45,578 nt of DNA, from the IMG/VR virus record IMGVR_UViG_3300018405_000030, positions 1 through 45,578 of that record. One strand, 5' to 3'. The stretch is from a virus. This document shows positions 1 to 5,990 of this stretch, piece by piece. The position numbers and the translations under genes were made by a program. The notes beneath the pieces were generated by a model. That model made no database searches. It was not told where the DNA came from and saw only the letters and a program-made list of their open reading frames with translations. Position 1 is the stretch's first letter. Every line of letters begins with the position of its first letter.

Positions 1-7
1 AGAAACA

Positions 8-358
8 ATGGCTAAGAAGCAACAAAAAGAAGCAGAAAAGGGTGGCAGCATTCTCAACGATCCTGTTGAGCGCAAAAAGTTCAAGTCGTCCCTGGCAGCT
101 ATCACTCACGAAATGCAAATGATTGACGATCGGCGTGAAAGTATCAAAGAACAATACGCTGAACTGTCATCGATGTATGGAGTGGATAAGAAAATCATTC
201 GCAAACTGGCTACTACAATGTACAAGCACAATTATACAGACGTAGTGGATGAGATGAATCACTTCCAGGAGCTGTATGAGAAGCTAGTCAACGGCAAGCT
301 CAGTGATGCAAATGATCCACTGGATGACGATGGATCCGGTTCCGGCGAAGAAGATTAA
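8..358 (+). CDS. dsbA: dsDNA-binding protein, DsbA-like (copy 1)
   Basis: A small, highly charged, mostly helical protein of 116 residues. It resembles T4 DsbA, a double-stranded DNA-binding protein that binds near late promoters and helps late transcription. Shared features are the lysine-rich start, the central helical segment around MYGVDKKI and the segment around LYEKLVNGKL. The C-terminus is an acidic tail rich in Asp, Gly and Ser, longer than I would expect for T4 DsbA. The start is ATG at 8, but its upstream region lies outside the window, so promoter and ribosome binding site cannot be judged. A factor-independent terminator follows at 383. A near-identical second copy lies at 1509-1859, and the two share a 213-base tract with one mismatch. 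The family assignment is by recalled similarity and moderately sure. Confidence 0.7.
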   Translation: MAKKQQKEAEKGGSILNDPVERKKFKSSLAAITHEMQMIDDRRESIKEQYAELSSMYGVDKKIIRKLATTMYKHNYTDVVDEMNHFQELYEKLVNGKLSDANDPLDDDGSGSGEED

Positions 359-382
359 GCGTTAGGACATTGAGCCATTCGG

Positions 383-406
383 AAGCCACATTCGGGTGGC
401 TTTTTT
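383..406 (+). terminator. Rho-independent terminator after dsbA copy 1
   Basis: The arms AAGCCAC and GTGGCTT form a 7-base-pair stem with a 6-base loop (ATTCGG), followed directly by a run of T. It separates dsbA copy 1 from the late promoter at 416. Confidence 0.85.
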
Positions 407-415
407 ATTTGCAAG

Positions 416-423
416 CATAAATA
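416..423 (+). promoter_or_regulatory. Late promoter CATAAATA
   Basis: This differs from the T4 late consensus TATAAATA only in the first base, and the same octamer recurs upstream of many late genes here. It lies 27 bases before the ATG at 450 and just after a terminator, so it should drive the 98-residue protein and the overlapping ADP-ribosyltransferase candidate. Confidence 0.75.
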
Positions 424-449
424 CATCACCGACACATTTGGAGAATAAT

Positions 450-746
450 ATGTTAAAACTTAATCCAAAGAAAGAAGAAAGTGAGGAAGAAAATGGCAAG
501 GCTGGTAGTCTGCTGAAGGATTTGCTTACACAAAAACATGAGGCATCCAAAAAAGCTAATGAAGCTCTCAAGAAGATTGAAGCTGAAGGTGCAAAAGCAT
601 TCCACGAACATCGCATGAAAGCTGAAAAGGCTCCGTACCACGAGAAAAAGAATGCTGATGAGTATAAGGCGTGGTCAGAAGGATGGTTCAATGCAGCTCA
701 AGAGCTAAAGCAGGGCGAAGAGAAAGTAATGCAGCAATGCTTCTGA
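450..746 (+). CDS. Small charged helical protein (late)
   Basis: This 98-residue protein is not recognised. It is very rich in Lys, Glu and Ala and looks almost wholly helical, with likely coiled-coil stretches. The start is ATG 450, preceded by a GGAG ribosome binding site at about -10 and by the late promoter at 416. An in-frame ATG at 396 lies upstream of the late promoter, inside the terminator, and is rejected. Its 3' end overlaps the next gene by 10 bases, so the two are probably translationally coupled. A late charged helical protein coupled to an effector candidate could be a head-internal protein or a partner of that effector. This is inference from position only. Confidence 0.7.
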   Translation: MLKLNPKKEESEEENGKAGSLLKDLLTQKHEASKKANEALKKIEAEGAKAFHEHRMKAEKAPYHEKKNADEYKAWSEGWFNAAQELKQGEEKVMQQCF

Positions 747-1429
747 CAGAACTACTAGACAAACAATCAATTGAACAACGTTTTCTCAAGGCCGCCAGTT
801 CGTATGGATGGGGCGATAGAGGACGAGAGTTTGATTTGATAACAACACAGATGCTCAAACACCATCCTGAGTTTAGATATGAAGGACGGTTGTATCGTGC
901 GCTGAGACTACCATCCAATGTTGTTACAGAAGCATCATCGCCCACTGATGTTTTACAATACATCAAAGCTCGCAACAATCCTGACAAATATCAATCATGG
1001 TCAAAAGATGTAAGAGGGGCGATTAGATATCACAACCTTGCGCGGGGTGGGCAATCCAAATCAAATGTGTATGTGATCATTGAGCAACAGGGAACAGGAT
1101 TTGATTACAGACCATGGATGAACGACGCAAATAGCAGAGACGTTGAGGCTTGGCTTGTAAATCCAAACTATCAAGTGTTTGAGGTGCTATCCACACCAAA
1201 CGACACAACGCGGTTGAGTTTGTTCTTCATTGAGAATGGCAAAGAATATGTAAAATTCACACCAGATGCATTCAAGCAATTGCAACTGGCATTGCAGGGC
1301 AATGAGCCTGAAACCCGCGTTAATCCTAACTTGCGGTATAAAGATTACTTGAAGTACCTGCACAGAGACTCAAGAAAAAGCCGTGTGGGGATTGACTACT
1401 ACGACAATCCCACCAAGTATCCTGCTTGA
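737..1429 (+). CDS. Candidate mono-ADP-ribosyltransferase with N-terminal packaging peptide
   Basis: A 230-residue protein starting at ATG 737, overlapping the preceding gene by 10 bases. Its motifs follow the R-S-E pattern of ADP-ribosyltransferases in order: Arg54 in RLYRAL, Ser-Trp-Ser at 87-89, and Asp-Val-Glu at 135-137 followed by AWLVNPNYQVFEV. That last stretch resembles the strand after the catalytic Glu in this fold (E-x-E, hydrophobics, Pro, x-F-x-V). The N-terminus MLLTELLD closely resembles that of T4 Alt (MELITELFD). Alt is packaged in the head, trimmed by the gp21 protease after I-T-E and injected to modify host RNA polymerase. Here L-T-E would be the equivalent cleavage site. 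Overall length is far below Alt and outside the motifs I see no obvious relation. The catalytic assignment is inference from motifs and could be wrong. Confidence 0.5.
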   Translation: MLLTELLDKQSIEQRFLKAASSYGWGDRGREFDLITTQMLKHHPEFRYEGRLYRALRLPSNVVTEASSPTDVLQYIKARNNPDKYQSWSKDVRGAIRYHNLARGGQSKSNVYVIIEQQGTGFDYRPWMNDANSRDVEAWLVNPNYQVFEVLSTPNDTTRLSLFFIENGKEYVKFTPDAFKQLQLALQGNEPETRVNPNLRYKDYLKYLHRDSRKSRVGIDYYDNPTKYPA

Positions 1430-1442
1430 TAAAGGAAAATAT

Positions 1443-1508
1443 ATGCTACTTTGTGAAATTTTGTCTGAAAAAATGATGCCTGACGCTAACCCGTGCAGTA
1501 TAACATAG
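1443..1508 (+). pseudogene. Truncated reading frame with packaging-type N-terminus
   Basis: A short frame of 21 codons opens at ATG 1443 after a good ribosome binding site (AAAGGAAAAT) and stops at TAG 1506-1508. Its start, MLLCEILSEK, has the same form as the ADP-ribosyltransferase candidate (MLLTELLDK) and the protein at 11471 (MKLAETLIEK). The frame ends where near-identity with dsbA copy 1 begins. It is best read as the 5' end of a third packaged-protein gene cut off by the recombination that placed dsbA sequence here. It might instead act as a leader peptide for re-initiation at the TTG that follows. Confidence 0.5.
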
Positions 1509-1859
1509 TTGCAACAAAAAGAAGCAGAAAAGGGTGGCAGCATTCTCAACGATCCTGTTGAGCGCAAAAAGTTCAAGTCGTCCCTGGCAGCTATCACTCA
1601 CGAAATGCAAATGATCGACGATCGGCGTGAAAGTATCAAAGAACAATACGCTGAACTGTCATCGATGTATGGAGTGGATAAGAAAATCATTCGCAAACTG
1701 GCTACTACAATGTACAAGCACAACTACACCGATGTTGTTGACGAGATGAACCACTTCCAAGAACTGTACGAAAAGCTCGTCAACGGTAAGCTGTCTGGTG
1801 CTGCCAACGATCCTCTGGAAGACGACGAGGATGACGGTTCCGGATCTGGCGAAGAGTAA
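1509..1859 (+). CDS. dsbA: dsDNA-binding protein, DsbA-like (copy 2, TTG start)
   Basis: A second DsbA-like protein of 116 residues, nearly identical to copy 1 over its first two thirds. The native ATG and first codons of copy 1 are missing. The frame can only open at TTG 1509, which directly follows the TAG of a 21-codon remnant and has no ribosome binding site of its own. Expression would therefore need re-initiation after that stop. Bases 1511-1723 match copy 1 (19-231) with a single difference. The remaining third encodes nearly the same protein with many synonymous changes and a small insertion in the acidic tail. A terminator follows at 1882. It may be functional or on the way to a pseudogene. 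Confidence 0.6.
   Translation: MQQKEAEKGGSILNDPVERKKFKSSLAAITHEMQMIDDRRESIKEQYAELSSMYGVDKKIIRKLATTMYKHNYTDVVDEMNHFQELYEKLVNGKLSGAANDPLEDDEDDGSGSGEE
1511..1723 (+). repeat. Near-identical tract shared with dsbA copy 1 (19-231)
   Basis: These 213 bases equal bases 19-231 except for one T/C difference at 124/1616. Downstream the two genes diverge abruptly at synonymous sites. The sharp boundary inside the coding region indicates recent gene conversion or recombination between paralogs. Confidence 0.9.
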
Positions 1860-1881
1860 ACGCTGCTGTCACGCATACATC

Positions 1882-1903
1882 AAACCCGCTTGGCGGGTTT
1901 TTT
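1882..1903 (+). terminator. Rho-independent terminator after dsbA copy 2
   Basis: Arms AAACCCGC and GCGGGTTT with a TTG loop, followed by a run of T. Confidence 0.9.
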
Positions 1904-1912
1904 GTTTGGTTG

Positions 1913-1920
1913 CATAAATA
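1913..1920 (+). promoter_or_regulatory. Late promoter CATAAATA
   Basis: The octamer lies 27 bases before ATG 1948 and just after a terminator. It should drive the two virion-protein genes at 1948 and 2575. Confidence 0.75.
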
Positions 1921-1947
1921 CAGGATCCAGAACTTGGCGTCAAAACA

Positions 1948-2562
1948 ATGTTTAGATTTTCAGTTGTTGCTCCAAACGCGACATACAGCCTAACAGCCAC
2001 ACCTCAGCAGGTAGACGAAGGAATGCAAGTGACGATTGATCTTGCTACAACAGGCGTCCAATATCTGCAATCACTTCCGTACACGATTGTTGGCAGCGGG
2101 ATAGCTGTTGAAGATTTCACCAATATCAGCTCGCTGAGCGGACAGTTTGTCGTTGGTCAAGATGGAACGGATAGCATTGTGTTAGACATCGCAGAGGATG
2201 CTCTTGTTGAAGGGCTGGAGAGCTTTGCTGTTCTGATGTTCAACGGCGTTAGCGTTCTTGTAGATATCAACGACACAACATCAGCCGATCCGCAGTGGGA
2301 CAGCTGGGCTAACTGGGCTGGAACCGGGTTTGCAACTACGCTATCGACAAGCACAAGCGCTATGATTCAAGCAACCGAAGTAGATCCAGCACCTAACTGG
2401 GATGCTTGGTCAGGCAACAGCTATATCACAACAACACAGATGTCAACATCTGCTGTGATTGAAGCAACCGAAGTAGATCCAGCACCTAACTGGGATGCTT
2501 GGTCAGGGAATAGTTCAGTAACAGTAGCAACGACTGCTGAAACAATGATTGAAGTCCAATAA
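1948..2562 (+). CDS. Virion protein with Calx-beta-like domain and tandem repeats
   Basis: A 204-residue protein under a late promoter. Residues about 10-110 look like a Calx-beta type beta-sandwich, with the pattern EGMQVTIDL, then IVGSGI..EDF, then a closing DALVEGLESFAV. After this come 31-residue repeats containing EVDPAPNWDAWSGNS, with a shorter W-rich unit before them. The repeat is exact over 44 bases at DNA level. No ribosome binding site is evident before ATG 1948. The gene is followed 12 bases later by another late structural gene, which suggests both are appended to the tail or head surface. A role in adhesion or decoration is inference. Confidence 0.65.
   Translation: MFRFSVVAPNATYSLTATPQQVDEGMQVTIDLATTGVQYLQSLPYTIVGSGIAVEDFTNISSLSGQFVVGQDGTDSIVLDIAEDALVEGLESFAVLMFNGVSVLVDINDTTSADPQWDSWANWAGTGFATTLSTSTSAMIQATEVDPAPNWDAWSGNSYITTTQMSTSAVIEATEVDPAPNWDAWSGNSSVTVATTAETMIEVQ
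2371..2507 (+). repeat. In-frame 93-base tandem repeat
   Basis: Two exact 44-base copies lie at 2371-2414 and 2464-2507, offset by 93 bases (31 codons). They encode the ATEVDPAPNWDAWSG unit of the Calx-beta-like protein. Confidence 0.9.
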
Positions 2563-2574
2563 GGAGTAACATAA

Positions 2575-3846
2575 ATGGCAGAAGTAGTATTACCAATCCC
2601 GAACAATGGTGGGACATTATCAAACCCGAGAACACGAAAAATGTTTAGACTGTCTGGTGACAAGTTTGTCATCCTCTATCACCAAACAGCTCCGAACCTG
2701 ATCATCTGCCAGGTTGTTCAGATCAATAACATCAAGAGCGCAACACCATCTGTTACAACTCTGCGCACAGAAGTGCTCCAAGGACTTGCGCCGAGGTCAA
2801 ACAACTGGTCGTTCCTTCAAACTTACGGTGTTTCTATCAACGCAACAGATTTTCTAGTAGTGCTGCGAAGCGATGGTGGTGCTGTTGCAAGAGTGTTTAC
2901 TATTGATCCTGTAACCAACGTGGTTACAGCAAAATCAGCCAACACACTTGACTGGGGGATGCACTCACAGTCTAACATTGAAACTTACATTGGAAAGAAC
3001 CTGGATGTGAAGAAAGTGTTTGACAACGTAGTGATGCTGAGTGGTCCTCTGACAGCTTGGTCAGATGCTGGTCAAACAGAAACATACACAATTGTGTATA
3101 ACACAGGTACTAACCAGATTACACGAACAACAGCCAGCCTAGTAAACATGGGCAACGATGCTTACAGAGGTCGAGCGATTCACACTATTACTGACAGTAG
3201 ACCGTCTGTTACGCCATCGAACAGTAGATATGTATCCATTGTTTATCAGTTAGGGGCTTCGGGGCAGAACAGCATACTACTCAACACCACTCAACAACAC
3301 GCTGGGTTCAAGGTCGTCAAGGCAGTGTTTGGTTCACCGACAACAGCTCCAACATACACAACTTCGTGGATACACACTGGAATTTCAGCTTCCGCACCGT
3401 ATTTGTCTACATCTGAAACAACGGGTATTGTGTTTGTCGGTTTGGACCGGTACAGAACATTCAATGGCACATCTTGGTCTACAACAGACATCAAAGCTGC
3501 TACACCAACCCCATCGCCTACTAATATGTCTGCTGTATGGGCAACTTGGCTAGGCCCTGATTACATTCTCGTTGAGGGTGCGACAGCAGAGAGTACGACA
3601 ATTCCAACTACTCTCGGACGACAGTTCCGTGTATATCGGTACTTTGATGACAACACAATTGTCCCAACAGCAGCAACCGGTAGCACCAACCTGACACTGT
3701 TCAACGGAACTTCAAGAGCATTCCAGACAACAATGTCGCCAGATCGTGAAATCTACGACCAAGAAACAATACTGATGTACGGCTACGACGCACTATCACC
3801 AACAGGAAATATGGTGATGTATGTTCTCAACGCGCCATCAGTCTAA
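2575..3846 (+). CDS. Virion or tail-fibre-associated protein, unknown
   Basis: A 423-residue protein with a strong ribosome binding site (AAGGAG, 9 bases before ATG 2575). The sequence is a regular series of short beta-strands rich in Thr, Ser, Asn and Val, with no signal peptide and no membrane segment. Several blocks have the form strand, turn, F-x-V-x-Y/W, as in beta-propeller or beta-sandwich receptor-binding proteins. I do not recognise the family. It shares a late transcript with the Calx-beta-like protein and is closed by a terminator at 3867, so it is likely a virion surface component. A receptor-binding role is inference. Confidence 0.6.
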   Translation: MAEVVLPIPNNGGTLSNPRTRKMFRLSGDKFVILYHQTAPNLIICQVVQINNIKSATPSVTTLRTEVLQGLAPRSNNWSFLQTYGVSINATDFLVVLRSDGGAVARVFTIDPVTNVVTAKSANTLDWGMHSQSNIETYIGKNLDVKKVFDNVVMLSGPLTAWSDAGQTETYTIVYNTGTNQITRTTASLVNMGNDAYRGRAIHTITDSRPSVTPSNSRYVSIVYQLGASGQNSILLNTTQQHAGFKVVKAVFGSPTTAPTYTTSWIHTGISASAPYLSTSETTGIVFVGLDRYRTFNGTSWSTTDIKAATPTPSPTNMSAVWATWLGPDYILVEGATAESTTIPTTLGRQFRVYRYFDDNTIVPTAATGSTNLTLFNGTSRAFQTTMSPDREIYDQETILMYGYDALSPTGNMVMYVLNAPSV

Positions 3847-3866
3847 CACACTGACCCTCACACATC

Positions 3867-3889
3867 AAACCCGCTTCGGCGGGTTTTTT
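3867..3889 (+). terminator. Rho-independent terminator
   Basis: Arms AAACCCGC and GCGGGTTT around a TTCG tetraloop, followed by T6. It separates the late structural pair from the early polymerase promoter, which starts at 3891. Confidence 0.92.
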
Positions 3890-3890
3890 G

Positions 3891-3919
3891 TTGACTGCTA
3901 ACTCCGAGTGGTGTATAAT
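3891..3919 (+). promoter_or_regulatory. Sigma70-type early promoter for DNA polymerase
   Basis: TTGACT (3891-3896), a 17-base spacer and a perfect TATAAT (3914-3919). The first base comes almost directly after the preceding terminator. It should drive the polymerase and downstream replication genes by host RNA polymerase. Confidence 0.85.
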
Positions 3920-3948
3920 CGAAAAAGGTGAATTCACAGGCACATTCT

Positions 3949-5004
3949 ATGGAACAACGAAAATACATTTCCGCTTTTGCTGATCGTCGCAGGGATGCGG
4001 TGATTGTGTGGGAGCGGGATGAAGACGGTACGCGCGTTGAGCAGATCTACGATGCTCCGTACTACTTCTATTACGACGACCCTAAAGGGAAGTACACAAC
4101 AATCTATGATACGAAGGTCAGCAAGTTTGAGAGCAAGACTGGCCGCGAGCATTATGGCAAGCGTAAACAGTTCCAAGAGGAAGGTGTTCGGTTGTGGGAG
4201 AGTGACATCGGCCCTGAGATCCGTGTGTTGTCAAACCATTACTACGGCGTCCCTGCTCCAAAGCTGAACGTCACATTCCTTGATATTGAGGTTGATTACG
4301 ACCCAGATGTCGGGTTCAGCTCAACACGCAATCCGTATGCACCGATCAACGCCATCGCTCTGTATCATACACACCAGAATAGAATGGTCGTCATTGCCGT
4401 CCCACCAAAGAACGACGGGATCGACTGGACACCTCAGCTGCTTGCTGCTGCGTGTAATGACATCCTTGAAGTACCAAAAACATTCAAGACTGACTACATC
4501 CTCTGTGCTACCGAAAAGGATCTGTTGATTCGCATCATTCACGAGATTCAAGACAGTGATTTGCTGTGCGGTTGGAACAGTGAGACCTTCGACTTCCCGT
4601 ACATCGCAAAGCGGTTTGAAAAGGTTCTTGGTGACAAGTCGTTACGTCATCTGTCGTTCCCTGGTGCTGAGATTGCTCGGTTTGAGGAGATTGAGACACA
4701 GTACGGTCCACAAATCAAGTTGATCACATCCGGCCGTATGCTTGCTGACTATATGGCTCTGTACAAGAAGTATGAGCCAGGTGAGCGAGCATCGTACAAG
4801 CTGGCTGCAATCGAACAAGAAGTTGGGCTGAACTTGCCCAAACTCGAGTATGAAGGGAACCTTGCAGATCTGTACACCGGCGCTTGGAAGCCAGACCCCG
4901 ATAAGGTACCCGACCCCAACGATAAGCTCGCAGTAGCTGCTGTTAGACGGGAAAAGTTGAGACGAGAAATAGAAAAGCGTGGATTGAAAGTTCCATCACG
5001 CTGA
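3949..5004 (+). CDS. 43A: DNA polymerase, N-terminal fragment (split gp43)
   Basis: The first 351 residues of a T4-type family B polymerase. It carries the N-terminal domain and most of the 3'-5' exonuclease domain: Exo I is D112-I-E114 in TFLDIEVD, and Exo II is N210..D215 in GWNSETFDFPYI. The frame stops after LKVPSR, before Exo III, which lies on the second fragment. Start ATG 3949 follows an ACAGG ribosome binding site; GTG 3928 is an in-frame alternative. The last nine bases overlap the 3' end of the antisense HNH gene. Together with 43B it would rebuild a full polymerase. Split gp43 is known in some T4-related phages, but the two parts must associate for proofreading here. Confidence 0.92.
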   Translation: MEQRKYISAFADRRRDAVIVWERDEDGTRVEQIYDAPYYFYYDDPKGKYTTIYDTKVSKFESKTGREHYGKRKQFQEEGVRLWESDIGPEIRVLSNHYYGVPAPKLNVTFLDIEVDYDPDVGFSSTRNPYAPINAIALYHTHQNRMVVIAVPPKNDGIDWTPQLLAAACNDILEVPKTFKTDYILCATEKDLLIRIIHEIQDSDLLCGWNSETFDFPYIAKRFEKVLGDKSLRHLSFPGAEIARFEEIETQYGPQIKLITSGRMLADYMALYKKYEPGERASYKLAAIEQEVGLNLPKLEYEGNLADLYTGAWKPDPDKVPDPNDKLAVAAVRREKLRREIEKRGLKVPSR

Positions 5005-5949
5005 TTTATTACCCCAGGTCCATTTCTTCTTGGGTGAGAGCCCACCTCTCACCCAACCGCTTGGTATGGGGTCCTTTTCGGGATGGTATTTTTGGGTGGT
5101 ACCGTCGTTTATCCTGATTTTACCAGCGTTCCTGGATTTATTTTGCGTAAGTGCTCTATTGGATCGCCCCGGATGCCACCCATCTGGTACTATCTCACCT
5201 GGGTTGAGATATACATCTGTTGTGCCGTTTGTTATCCAGGTTCTACCCATTTGTGTTTTTTGACACGAACCAATAACGTATCCATCTGGTATGTTAACAG
5301 GGTCAACGTAAATATTCTTTATACCATTAGTAACACATACTTTTGATGTTGGCGCTTGACCCAACACCCACCCATCCAATAAGTATTTGTTTTTGAGGTC
5401 AGGGTCGATGTTTTTGGTGACGCCGTCTTTGTTTACACATATGTGTTTTTTGCGGGTAAACGTATGGCGACCAACACTCCAACCGTCTGCTATGTATTGT
5501 GATAGTTCTGTTTCTGATATACGTCTTGACTTAGCTCCATTGTTGACCCATAGTGTATCTTTGCCGGTAGAGAACACACCACTATCAACCAACCGCTGCC
5601 GTATATCCGCAAATCGTCTGGACGCGTATATGTTGGAAGGAGTTGTGCTGTTACGTATTAGTCCAACACACATAGCCACTATTGCGTTCCACATTTTAGC
5701 CCGATGGCTTTTGCGTCTGACCATTTTCGGCAACAGTAAATGAACGATATAATGCTCACGAAATGTTAATCGCACTATGTTATCGGGATCGCTGTATCCA
5801 CCGAGGCCGAATGACTGTGGCAGTATGTGATGTGATTGCCCATTAACGGCTTGACTTCTCATAATAGCTTGCTGTATAATATTACAATACCATTTTGTAT
5901 ATTTGTTTGGGTGAGAAAGTTCTTGTATTTGTTTGATATACTGGTTCAT
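4996..5949 (-). CDS. HNH homing endonuclease splitting the DNA polymerase gene
   Basis: A 317-residue protein. Residues about 35-75 form an HNH nuclease core: SHHILPQSFGLGG, then DNIVRLTFREHYIVHLLL. The rest holds about five copies of a unit of the form W/I-x-N-N-G..., followed by about 15 residues, then GW-x-x-G, probably modular DNA-contact elements. The start is ATG 5949 with an AGGAG site 8 bases away. A CATAAATA late promoter lies on the same strand at 5983-5990. It runs antisense to the polymerase and fills nearly the whole gap between the two gp43 fragments, so it is a free-standing homing endonuclease rather than an intein. No terminator separates its end from antisense 43A. Nuclease family is confident, target site is inferred. 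Confidence 0.88.
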   Translation of the reverse strand: MNQYIKQIQELSHPNKYTKWYCNIIQQAIMRSQAVNGQSHHILPQSFGLGGYSDPDNIVRLTFREHYIVHLLLPKMVRRKSHRAKMWNAIVAMCVGLIRNSTTPSNIYASRRFADIRQRLVDSGVFSTGKDTLWVNNGAKSRRISETELSQYIADGWSVGRHTFTRKKHICVNKDGVTKNIDPDLKNKYLLDGWVLGQAPTSKVCVTNGIKNIYVDPVNIPDGYVIGSCQKTQMGRTWITNGTTDVYLNPGEIVPDGWHPGRSNRALTQNKSRNAGKIRINDGTTQKYHPEKDPIPSGWVRGGLSPKKKWTWGNKSA

Positions 5950-5982
5950 AGTACTTCTCCTAAATCTCTCTGTGTGTGATAT

Positions 5983-5990
5983 TATTTATG
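5983..5990 (-). promoter_or_regulatory. Late promoter CATAAATA for the HNH endonuclease
   Basis: Read on the minus strand, the octamer lies 33 bases before ATG 5949. Its last three plus-strand bases are the ATG (5988-5990) of polymerase fragment 43B. Confidence 0.75.

Noticed and set aside
8-1859. Terminal repeat of the phage genome
   Set aside because: The two copies diverge after 213 bases and lie in different gene contexts, so they are paralogs rather than genome ends.
2371-2507. CRISPR-like or regulatory repeat
   Set aside because: The 93-base repeat is in frame and encodes a regular protein repeat.
4996-5949. Intein in the polymerase
   Set aside because: The insert is on the opposite strand and both polymerase frames are closed by stops, so no protein splicing is possible.
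5005-5987. Group I intron within the polymerase gene
   Set aside because: The insert is almost fully occupied by an antisense endonuclease gene with its own promoter and ribosome binding site. I see no intron core elements, and both halves have usable stop and start codons. RNA data could still change this.
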